Shown here in pieces: positions 1 through 5,861 of a stretch of 5,861 bases of DNA; within the stretch, counting starts at the first letter, position 1, and every line of letters starts with the position of its first letter. Under the pieces are notes generated by a model that worked only from the letters and a program-made list of their open reading frames with translations, was not told where the DNA came from and made no database searches. Made by a program: the position numbers and the translations under genes. The DNA is taken from assembly GCA_031285415.1 (NCBI GenBank), contig JAITWF010000047.1, positions 1 through 5,861 of the forward strand. Direction: 5' to 3'. This DNA is from Deferribacteraceae bacterium (lineage in GTDB: Bacteria > Chrysiogenota > Deferribacteres > Deferribacterales > JAISNW01).

Positions 1-701
1 TTGTCGTATATGTTTATAGGCATGCCGTGGCTCGGAGCCTCGCTAAGCCTTACATTACGAGGAACTACCGTTGTAAACGCCTCTTTAGGGAAGTACTCTC
101 TAATCTGGCGAACCACCTCTTTTGCTAGGTTATTTCGCTGATCGTACATAGTAAGAAGGATCCCCTCGAGCTGGAGCTGTTTATTCAGCCCACCACGGAT
201 CAGTTTTATTGTATTCATGAGCTGCCCTAGCCCCTCCATAGCGTAATATTCGCACTGGAGTGGGATTAGTACGCTGTCGGCTGCCGTTAATGCATTCACC
301 GTCAAGAGTCCTAGCGATGGTGGGCAATCGATCAGCATAAAATCGTACAGATCTTTTACTGTACTAAGCTGCGCTTTGAGCATATTTTCACGGTTTTCAA
401 CTGGTACAAGCTCCACCTCTGCCGCTGTTAGGTCGATACGGCTAGGGAGGATGTCGAGATTCTCTACGTCGGTATGGACGATCACCTCTTCAGCGGAGGC
501 AGATCCGATCAGCAGCTCATAGCCGCCGATCTGCCCCTCTGCCATAAATACGCCTACGCCCGAGGTACAGTTCCCCTGCGGATCCATATCCACAAGGAGT
601 ACTTTGCAGCCAAGCCCAGCGAGAGACGCACCAAGATTTATACTGGTAGTAGTTTTGCCAACTCCACCCTTCTGATTTGCTATAGCTAAAATTTTGCCCA
701 T
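1..701 (-). CDS. parA: ParA/Soj-family partition ATPase (3' end cut by window edge)
   Basis: This is a cytoplasmic ATPase that binds DNA non-specifically in the ATP state and, with ParB on parS sites, segregates chromosome origins or plasmids. Translation from ATG at 701 gives 233 residues before the window ends. The deviant Walker A motif KGGVGKTTT is at residues 11-19 with the signature lysine K11 and the P-loop lysine K16. The switch I region DMDPQGN is at 38-44, Walker B LIDCPPSLG is at 123-131 (D125), and the C-terminal ParA motif RNVRLSEAPSHGMPI is at 215-229. Family members are about 250-260 residues, so only about 20-25 are missing. The ATG starts the protein at the usual place, just ahead of the first beta strand, although its ribosome site is weak. 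The protein lacks the long N-terminal DNA-binding extension of plasmid type Ia ParA, so it is Soj-like. A strong promoter lies just upstream, and parB is expected beyond the edge. Family assignment is firm; chromosomal rather than plasmid role is inferred from the housekeeping neighbours. Confidence 0.95.
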   Translation of the reverse strand, partial: MGKILAIANQKGGVGKTTTSINLGASLAGLGCKVLLVDMDPQGNCTSGVGVFMAEGQIGGYELLIGSASAEEVIVHTDVENLDILPSRIDLTAAEVELVPVENRENMLKAQLSTVKDLYDFMLIDCPPSLGLLTVNALTAADSVLIPLQCEYYAMEGLGQLMNTIKLIRGGLNKQLQLEGILLTMYDQRNNLAKEVVRQIREYFPKEAFTTVVPRNVRLSEAPSHGMPINIYD

Positions 702-739
702 GTTTACCGATATTTATAAAAATTACGCACTATGCGAAC

Positions 740-768
740 AATATACTTACCATTTTATTGCGTGTCAA
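740..768 (-). promoter_or_regulatory. sigma70-like promoter for parA
   Basis: On the minus strand a perfect -35 box TTGACA (763-768) is followed by a spacer of exactly 17 bp (746-762) and a -10 box TATATT (740-745, five of six matches to consensus). Transcription would start near 732-734, leaving a leader of about 30 nt before the parA ATG at 701. The site sits wholly in the 81-bp gap between pglB and parA, so parA can be transcribed independently of the upstream genes. The -35 is part of an array of three tandem TTGA units. Confidence 0.72.
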
Positions 769-776
769 TCAATCAA
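765..776 (-). repeat. Triple TTGA tandem repeat overlapping the parA -35 box
   Basis: Three direct copies of TTGA lie head to tail on the minus strand (TCAA x3 on the plus strand), and the last copy supplies most of the TTGACA -35 box. It is too short to call a regulator site from sequence alone. It may be chance in an AT-rich spacer, or a slippage-prone tract that could shift or duplicate the -35. Confidence 0.5.
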
Positions 777-782
777 TAATTT

Positions 783-2783
783 TTACTTCAACACCTGAAA
801 CACCCTTGTGAGCGGATAGACATTGATAACCTCTCTATATAGCGTTTCATCGTATTTACCCATTAGATATAGCTGTACAAAGCCTGAATTATACGTCCTA
901 GAGTTCATCACAAACCCCATAACGTTTACGCCGTTATCTTGCAGCATTACTAAACTTAATGCACTATCAAAATCGGTGCGCTTTTCGCTTATAAATTTAC
1001 CGTTACGTGCGTTTACATAGGCTATCGTATGTAGCGGAATACTTGTATTTATCATGCCAATGCCGAGGTCGATCTTGATCTGTCCACAGGTGATATTTGT
1101 TGCGGCAGAGGGGTTGCAGTAGAAGCTATCGATCCCTGTAGCGTTTGATGGTGTGCCGCTTGCCACATCCCATGCGCCGATATGCTCTATCGCTCCAAAC
1201 TTCATGATCATATCTTGCGTAAACGATAGATATACGTTCTTCCTCTCTAGCGGCTCATCGTATGCGTCGATCGTCTTTACTATATCGGTGGAGCTTGCGC
1301 CACTTGCAAGCATATCGTTGATTCCATTCATGCCGTTATTGGCGATATAGGCGATCTGCGATGCCATGGCTTTAGGCTCTGAGAGTAAGCTTCGGGCGAT
1401 ATGCCACGTTTTGATAGTGTTTTGCGACATCCCATCGTGAAATGTTGCAAGCCCACTCTGCGCCTCGATAGCTAGCCCAAAATCCCACCATGTATATACC
1501 GCAGAATCTGCTGGCAGTTGCTCCTTTAGCATATTAAAGGTGCTGTACATATTCGTATCGATCGATGGTGGCGGCGTATATCTAAAGATAAATCCGTTTA
1601 CATTCGGGATTAGATAGACAAGGGCGATAAATGTCGCACCTGCGGCGTAGCTAGCGGCAAGCTTTATCCAGCTTTGTTTTACAGGCAGTTTGTCTGCCGC
1701 AAAACCTAGTAGATAGCCTATTCCAGCTCCTAAAAATGGGGTAAGATACATTATAAATCTGCCAGAGGAGACGATAACAAGAAATCCTACAGCGATAACG
1801 GGTGCCATCGGAAGCGCACGTTTAAAGTTTCTGACAGCCATGAGGATTAATGACGCAAGGGCGAAGAAGATTGCGATAGGGTGAATAAATGTGGTCGTTA
1901 ATAGCTCCAACACCTGGTCGCCCTTCGCCTCCGTCACCGTCTGATAGACGTTTGGAAATCCGCCAATACGCACCTCTGGCGAGAAAACATATGAGGATAG
2001 GAGTTGGGTGATATTGGCGATAGAGCTCATAAAGTAGATAGGGTTAGAGAATAATACATATACCCCAGCAGCAACTGCGACCGTCTTGAGTTTATGTTTA
2101 TTTAATAGTAGCCCTGCGATGAAAACTACCCAAAATACTAATATAAACGAGCTATGGTGATACCACCAATAGAATAAAAGCTGCGAAAAGCCTGCAAATG
2201 CTGCGCCGAGCCAGACTTGCCACTCCTTTTTGCGCTCCTGCGCTATCAGAATAAGTAGTGCAGTGAGGAACATAAAGAAGGTGTTGAGGCTATCGGTATC
2301 GATACGTCCAGCCGTAGTGCGGATATAGTACATCGTCGAAAATGTGCCTACAAATCCACCTAAAAGTCCCATAAGTTGGTAGCCAATTATATAGCAGTAC
2401 GCCGCTAGCGGTAGCATGAATAGCCCTGCAAAGATCGGTATCAGGAATAACCCTGCCTCGTAAAGGTTGCCACCAAAGAATGACGACACCTTTGCAAGTA
2501 TCACGGAGAGCATAGGTACAGGGTTGGGACGGTTGCGCCCATCGGGATAGTACATCTTATAGTCTTTCTCTTTCGAGTCGAATACCCCCTCTTTATGTTC
2601 CTCCCCCATACGCACCCATTTATATGCGTCCAGAGTAGTCACCATCGGCACATCGTTTACGTAATATTGGCTAGGTCGTGCCTCCCAGCCGTTCGTTACC
2701 TGCGCCTGTCGAGAGGTGGTAGACCAGAGGTAAAGGGACGCTAGAGCGGCGATAAATAGTATCAGTGGAATATATCGTTTCAC
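783..2783 (-). CDS. pglB: STT3/PglB-type oligosaccharyltransferase
   Basis: This is an inner-membrane enzyme that transfers a lipid-linked oligosaccharide to asparagine of exported proteins at the periplasmic face. From the GTG at 2783 it has 666 residues, somewhat shorter than Campylobacter PglB (about 713). About 12-13 hydrophobic segments fill residues 4-395 and a soluble periplasmic domain follows. Family landmarks are the first-loop catalytic aspartate in TTLDAY (D52), the DTD metal-site motif (162-164), a TVTE motif (282-285, the SVSE/TIXE type, E285), GRF (341-343), and WWDFG (432-436), a variant of WWDYG that reads the Ser/Thr of the sequon. MIMKFGAI (525-532) lies where the MI motif is expected. 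The GTG start is chosen because GAGGA lies 4 nt upstream and it puts a basic residue pair directly before the first membrane segment. The longer frame from 2906 adds 41 residues read out of a palindromic repeat. The stop is 81 bp before parA. No glycan-assembly genes are in view. Confidence 0.9.
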   Translation of the reverse strand: MKRYIPLILFIAALASLYLWSTTSRQAQVTNGWEARPSQYYVNDVPMVTTLDAYKWVRMGEEHKEGVFDSKEKDYKMYYPDGRNRPNPVPMLSVILAKVSSFFGGNLYEAGLFLIPIFAGLFMLPLAAYCYIIGYQLMGLLGGFVGTFSTMYYIRTTAGRIDTDSLNTFFMFLTALLILIAQERKKEWQVWLGAAFAGFSQLLFYWWYHHSSFILVFWVVFIAGLLLNKHKLKTVAVAAGVYVLFSNPIYFMSSIANITQLLSSYVFSPEVRIGGFPNVYQTVTEAKGDQVLELLTTTFIHPIAIFFALASLILMAVRNFKRALPMAPVIAVGFLVIVSSGRFIMYLTPFLGAGIGYLLGFAADKLPVKQSWIKLAASYAAGATFIALVYLIPNVNGFIFRYTPPPSIDTNMYSTFNMLKEQLPADSAVYTWWDFGLAIEAQSGLATFHDGMSQNTIKTWHIARSLLSEPKAMASQIAYIANNGMNGINDMLASGASSTDIVKTIDAYDEPLERKNVYLSFTQDMIMKFGAIEHIGAWDVASGTPSNATGIDSFYCNPSAATNITCGQIKIDLGIGMINTSIPLHTIAYVNARNGKFISEKRTDFDSALSLVMLQDNGVNVMGFVMNSRTYNSGFVQLYLMGKYDETLYREVINVYPLTRVFQVLK

Positions 2784-2787
2784 AATT

Positions 2788-2792
2788 TCCTC
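2788..2792 (-). promoter_or_regulatory. Ribosome binding site deciding the pglB start
   Basis: GAGGA on the minus strand lies 4 nt before the GTG at 2783 (5 nt if GAGG is counted). It supports this start over the in-frame ATG at 2906, which lies inside the right half of the palindromic repeat. A second in-frame GTG at 2807 has a purine-rich sequence from the repeat arm in front of it and cannot be fully excluded; it would add eight residues. Confidence 0.6.
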
Positions 2793-2808
2793 ACATAAAT
2801 TATACACT

Positions 2809-2924
2809 CCCCTCTCCCGCCCTTCGGGCACCCTCCCCCAAAGGGGGAGGGGAATAGCCTTTGTGCTGCAACTTCCTACCCCTCCCCCTTGGGGGGAGGG
2901 TGGCACGCAGTGTCGGGAGAGGGG
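2809..2924. repeat. 116-bp nested palindromic element (REP/MITE-like)
   Basis: The element is a long imperfect palindrome. Outer arms are a perfect 11-bp pair (2809-2819 with 2914-2924, CCCCTCTCCCG / CGGGAGAGGGG). A second perfect pair joins 2829-2839 with 2892-2902 and a third joins 2843-2852 with 2879-2888. The two inner G/C blocks can instead fold locally: 2831-2839 with 2843-2851 around loop AAA, and 2880-2888 with 2892-2900 around TTG, both using the same 9-bp arms CCCTCCCCC / GGGGGAGGG. A short GCCC-TTC-GGGC hairpin sits at 2819-2829. It begins 13 bp past the pepA stop and ends 25 bp before the pglB GTG, so it fills most of that spacer. Its composition contrasts sharply with the AT-rich flanks. 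It has no coding capacity of its own, and no T-run follows to make it a standard terminator. An interspersed, non-autonomous repeat is the best reading; no second copy is in this window. Confidence 0.8.
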
Positions 2925-2937
2925 TTCGTATCAAATA

Positions 2938-4428
2938 TTATTTTACATAGTACCTTTTAATAAATTGGTAGATAAGGCGCACGCCAAATCCACTTGCTTG
3001 ATTGCCAAAAACGGGGTGCTTCTCCTCTAAGAACGCCGTGCCTGCGATATCGAGGTGTATCCACGGATAGTTCTCTACAAACTCCTTTAGGAAGAGTGCC
3101 GCAATGATAGCACCTGCATTCTTTGCACCAGACGCCATATTCTGAAGGTCTGCATTCTTGCTCTTTAGCTTTGCGGCGTAATTCTCATAGAGGGGCAGCT
3201 CCCACAGATCCTCGCCAACTTCGGAGGAGATATCGGAGATATTTTTACTTAAAAATTTTCTATTAGAAAATAGTCCTGCGCACTGATCGCCCAACGCCAC
3301 AAGGCAAGCCCCTGTCAGCGTTGCGATATCGATAATAATCTCTGGATCGGTCTGCGTCGCCATATATAGGGCGTCTGCAAGGATCAGTCTGCCCTCTGCA
3401 TCGGTATTGAGAATCTCGACGGTTTTGCCAGAGAACGATTTAACTATATCTCCAGGGCGTGTCGCCTTGCCCCCGATAGTGTTCTCTACCATCGGTAGGT
3501 ATGCGTTTATATTCACAGGCAGATTCTGCGAAGCGATTAGGTTTACTACCGCAAATACTGCCGCCGCACCACTCATATCATCTTTCATTCGCTCTAGAGA
3601 GCCGGAGGGTTTCAGGTTTGTGCCGCCAGAGTCGAACGTGACCCCTTTACCGACTATCGCTACATTGTTTGTGGTATCGGTTGCACCGTTGTATACGATA
3701 TGCACGAATCGTGGCGGATTGCCGCTCCCCTTGCCGACTGCTGTGATCAGGTTCATCCCCCTCTCGGCGATCTCATGCTCATCTAGCACCGTCACCTTTA
3801 GTGATGGGTGTGCCGAAGCCACTACATAGTCAGCAAATCCAGCTGGTGTAAGGTCGTTTGGAGGGGTATTGACGAGATCTTTCGCGATATTGACATATTT
3901 GAATATATCGTTCCATTCGGCATGGTTGGCATCTATATACGATTTTAGGCGAGTCATATTGGTGATGATCTCGACCTCTTCAAGGGTATGGTGAGCCTTC
4001 TTCGTTTTATATCTGTCGAAGGAGTACAGGCTAAACATGATCCCCTCCATAAATGCGGAGGTGCTAGCGTTGCTCTTCTTCTCATTATAGATATCCTCGA
4101 AGGCGATGAGGGAGATCGAGTAGATCTTGTCGTCGTTTAATATGCCAGCGATCTTTGCGCCTAGCTCTCGATAAACCTCTGGATACTCAACCTCCTTTGG
4201 GGTGTTGACTAGATAGATCTTCTTGAGCTTCTTATTTAATTCCACGTAAAAGCTACGGATCTCCTTCTCTTCAAAGTTAAAGTAATTCGAATCGAGGATT
4301 GTGCGCAGCTCGTCGTCAATTTTCTTGCCTGTGATAGCTCGGATCGATGGGATATTTTTGTATATTGGGATAACGATAGCGTCTTTTCTGGAATCGAGGG
4401 CAACTTTTTTGCGGCAAAGTATCTTCAT
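2938..4428 (-). CDS. pepA: M17 leucyl aminopeptidase (cytosol aminopeptidase)
   Basis: This is a cytoplasmic two-metal aminopeptidase, normally a hexamer, that removes N-terminal residues from peptides during protein turnover. It has 496 residues, close to the family norm of about 500. The variable N-terminal domain covers roughly residues 1-165 and the catalytic M17 domain roughly 175-490. The active site is complete: K261 and D266 in VGKGVTFDSGG, K273, D284 in MKDDMSGAAAV, and D343, E345 and R347 in the NTDAEGRL signature (341-348). These sit at a constant offset of nine from the E. coli PepA residues K270, D275, K282, D293, D352, E354 and R356. The ATG at 4428 has AAGGAG 10 nt upstream. 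The gene follows truA by 57 bp and could be co-transcribed. Some bacterial PepA proteins also bind DNA in recombination or regulation, but nothing here shows that role. Confidence 0.96.
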   Translation of the reverse strand: MKILCRKKVALDSRKDAIVIPIYKNIPSIRAITGKKIDDELRTILDSNYFNFEEKEIRSFYVELNKKLKKIYLVNTPKEVEYPEVYRELGAKIAGILNDDKIYSISLIAFEDIYNEKKSNASTSAFMEGIMFSLYSFDRYKTKKAHHTLEEVEIITNMTRLKSYIDANHAEWNDIFKYVNIAKDLVNTPPNDLTPAGFADYVVASAHPSLKVTVLDEHEIAERGMNLITAVGKGSGNPPRFVHIVYNGATDTTNNVAIVGKGVTFDSGGTNLKPSGSLERMKDDMSGAAAVFAVVNLIASQNLPVNINAYLPMVENTIGGKATRPGDIVKSFSGKTVEILNTDAEGRLILADALYMATQTDPEIIIDIATLTGACLVALGDQCAGLFSNRKFLSKNISDISSEVGEDLWELPLYENYAAKLKSKNADLQNMASGAKNAGAIIAALFLKEFVENYPWIHLDIAGTAFLEEKHPVFGNQASGFGVRLIYQFIKRYYVK

Positions 4429-4438
4429 ATTCGATTTA

Positions 4439-4444
4439 CTCCTT
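4439..4444 (-). promoter_or_regulatory. Ribosome binding site of pepA
   Basis: AAGGAG on the minus strand lies 10 nt before the pepA ATG, slightly further than ideal. It is the strongest Shine-Dalgarno match among the gene starts in the window and supports independent translation initiation of pepA. Confidence 0.7.
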
Positions 4445-4485
4445 AATATACTACATTTATCATTAAAGTGTGTATTTGTCTATTG

Positions 4486-5223
4486 CTAGTAATATACCCT
4501 TTCCAGATATAATCCACTGGGCGAGGCGGTGACCCCTGCCTTTAAACGATCTTTAGCCTCTAAGATCTCAACCATCCTCTCTGGTGAGGCGTTTTCATAC
4601 ACAAGCCCAACGGCGGTGCCGATAATAATGCGGATCATATTGTGTAGAAATCCATTCGCATTCAGTCGTGTAACTATATAATCGCCATCTCGCTCGACTG
4701 TTATCGAGTTGATTGTGCGTACGGTGTTAGGTTTTATACTCTTTTTAGAGCAGAATGATAGGAAATCGTGCCTCCCCTCAAGTGGGGCTAAGATTGCGGC
4801 AAGCCTCTCAACGTCTATGTAATCTCTGCGGCACCACACTCTGCCATCCTCTAACGCCGCTCTAGTGCCTCTGTTCAAGATTACGTACTTGTAAGTTTTG
4901 CTAACGGCGGAGCGCTGCGCATGGAACCCCTCTGGTGCGTCCTCAACGCTCAAGATGGCGATATCTCGAGGGAGTTTGCTATTCAGTGCGTGCAGTATTG
5001 AGCGATTATCTCTATGCATTGTTGTGGAGTAGTGAAAGACCTGCTCGATAGCGTGAACGCCAGAGTCTGTGCGCCCAGACCCCATTATCGTGATCTCTTC
5101 ACCGTGTAGCTCTTTGAGGGCATCTTCGATCTTCTCCTGTATAGAGATACCGTTCGCCTGCCACTGCCAGCCTGTGTAGGCGGAGCCGTTGTATTCGCAC
5201 GTACATTTTTTACGGTATAACAT
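4486..5223 (-). CDS. truA: tRNA pseudouridine(38-40) synthase TruA
   Basis: This enzyme converts uridines 38, 39 and 40 of the tRNA anticodon arm to pseudouridine in the cytoplasm; the family acts as a dimer. The 245-residue length is typical. The catalytic aspartate is D53 in GSGRTDSGVHA (48-58). Other TruA landmarks are YTGWQWQ (16-22), the tyrosine motif KTYKY (109-113), GRHDFLSFC (150-158), NGFLHNMIR (190-198), and the C-terminal AGVTASPSGLYLERVYY (229-245). The ATG at 5223 lies inside the end of ecfT, with an overlap of 14 nt in a different frame. Only a weak AGG lies 5 nt upstream, so translation is probably coupled to ecfT. ecfT followed by truA is an order well known from Firmicutes. 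Confidence 0.96.
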   Translation of the reverse strand: MLYRKKCTCEYNGSAYTGWQWQANGISIQEKIEDALKELHGEEITIMGSGRTDSGVHAIEQVFHYSTTMHRDNRSILHALNSKLPRDIAILSVEDAPEGFHAQRSAVSKTYKYVILNRGTRAALEDGRVWCRRDYIDVERLAAILAPLEGRHDFLSFCSKKSIKPNTVRTINSITVERDGDYIVTRLNANGFLHNMIRIIIGTAVGLVYENASPERMVEILEAKDRLKAGVTASPSGLYLERVYY

Positions 5224-5861
5224 ATATACCTGTGCTAATAGCTATCATTGAAGTTATGGTCAGGAGATCCACAAATTTGAGCCTAGGGAGTGCGAAGAAC
5301 GCTTTATCGTGCCTACGAAATTGTAGGGTGATGGCGATCTGCGAGGCGTAGTTGAATGTGCGCACAAATAGCGGCACAACGAGCGAGGCGGAGGCTCTGA
5401 TAATCTTTAATCGTCCACCACTCTCCCCCTTTAGAGGTAGTATCCCCTTTAGGCGTTGAGAGTCCATGATCTTCTCCCCCTCTGAAAAGAGTAGTGGGAT
5501 AAAGCGCAACGCTATCAACATCGATAGAGCCATATCGGCTGGCGATACCTTGAAAAGCTTCAACGGCGTAAAGAGTAGATAGAAAACCTTGACTATATCT
5601 ATTGGCGGCGTGATTATTGCGAAGATTGCGGAGAAACCGATCATTAACGCCATTCTGATAGTATAGAATGTTGCTGTTTGGGCTGTGCCAGCGGTGGGGA
5701 TCATAAAGCTGCCTGTGTGTGTGAGAAAGAGCTGTACGATAAATGTAAATGCGAGCAGAAATAGAAATGGACGCAATATGCGCAGTAGCTCAAGCGGATA
5801 CACCTTCGCCGCCGCTGCCCCTGCCAGAAGGATAGCAGATAGAAGAAAAAGCGCAGTATAT
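5210..5861 (-). CDS. ecfT: EcfT/CbiQ-family transmembrane component of an ECF transporter (5' end cut by window edge)
   Basis: EcfT is the inner-membrane scaffold linking the two ATPase subunits of an energy-coupling factor importer to a substrate-binding S component (vitamins or metal ions). The open frame continues without a stop to the window edge, giving 216 residues. The GTG at 5803 that would open a 197-residue protein is probably internal, because the 19 residues before it (YTALFLLSAILLAGAAAAK) form a membrane helix and the family is usually about 250-270 residues. Further hydrophobic segments follow, then a cytoplasmic loop with SQRLKG, where the first Ala-Arg-Gly coupling motif is expected, and QFRRHD near the second. 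Both are diverged from the usual ARG triplets, but each keeps an arginine. A last hydrophobic stretch ends at VIP-stop. The substrate cannot be told from this subunit; ATPase and S-component genes are expected upstream beyond the edge. Confidence 0.85.
   Translation of the reverse strand, partial: YTALFLLSAILLAGAAAAKVYPLELLRILRPFLFLLAFTFIVQLFLTHTGSFMIPTAGTAQTATFYTIRMALMIGFSAIFAIITPPIDIVKVFYLLFTPLKLFKVSPADMALSMLIALRFIPLLFSEGEKIMDSQRLKGILPLKGESGGRLKIIRASASLVVPLFVRTFNYASQIAITLQFRRHDKAFFALPRLKFVDLLTITSMIAISTGIYVIP

Noticed and set aside
545..570. N-X-S/T sites N547 and N563 in the oligosaccharyltransferase as self-glycosylation sites
   Set aside because: These are protein residue numbers in the pglB product. 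Neither has an acidic residue at -2, so they do not match the standard bacterial sequon, and relaxed specificity is only inferred.
474..689. Plus-strand 71-codon open frame opposite parA
   Set aside because: It lies antisense inside a clearly coding ParA gene, has no recognisable domain, and has no ribosome site I could see.
2776..2783. GTTTCAC resembling a parS half-site
   Set aside because: Only one half of the 16-bp parS palindrome matches; the other side does not, and it lies within the start of pglB.
2831..2924. Rho-independent terminator for pepA
   Set aside because: The hairpins are strong, but no T-run follows on the minus strand and the nested repeat structure fits an interspersed element better. 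It could still weaken read-through.
3407..3829. Plus-strand 140-codon open frame opposite pepA
   Set aside because: It is antisense to the most conserved part of the M17 catalytic domain, and its translation is low-complexity and typical of a shadow frame.
4445..4450. TATATT upstream of pepA as a possible -10 box
   Set aside because: The sequence 17 bp upstream (ACACAC) is not a -35 box, and a TAGACA further up pairs with no good -10. Co-transcription with truA is at least as likely.

Overview
The window is a compact stretch of bacterial chromosome with five protein-coding genes, all on the minus strand, so the transcription order runs from high to low coordinates: ecfT (5' end cut by the window edge), truA, pepA, an STT3/PglB-type oligosaccharyltransferase, and parA (3' end cut by the window edge). 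No tRNA, rRNA, CRISPR array, transposase gene or integrase was seen. Plus-strand open frames are shadows of these genes. There is no gene-free stretch over 300 bases; the largest gap is the 154-bp pepA-pglB spacer.

The organism looks like a Gram-negative bacterium with bacterial N-glycosylation. The oligosaccharyltransferase is of the type known from Campylobacterota and some deltaproteobacterial lineages, and base composition is intermediate by eye. The ParA sequence and the ecfT-truA pairing are not specific to Campylobacterota, so I do not assign a phylum.

Layout: ecfT (from beyond 5861 to 5210) encodes the membrane scaffold of an ECF-type vitamin or metal importer. Its stop overlaps the start of truA (5223-4486, tRNA pseudouridine synthase) by 14 nt. 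pepA (4428-2938, M17 leucyl aminopeptidase) follows 57 bp later with its own AAGGAG ribosome site. Between pepA and pglB lies a 116-bp GC-rich palindromic element (2809-2924), built of nested inverted repeats like a REP/MITE-type interspersed repeat. pglB is best started at a GTG at 2783 (666 residues); a longer frame opening at 2906 reads through the repeat and is probably an artefact. An 81-bp gap then holds a strong sigma70-like promoter (TTGACA, 17 bp, TATATT) for parA (701 to beyond 1), the chromosome- or plasmid-partition ATPase.

The first four genes may form one housekeeping transcript (transport, tRNA modification, peptide turnover, protein glycosylation), with parA starting a separate unit that probably continues into parB outside the window. 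No clear new system is visible. The points most worth a second look are the palindromic element, the unusual active-site features of the oligosaccharyltransferase, and the divergent coupling motifs in EcfT.
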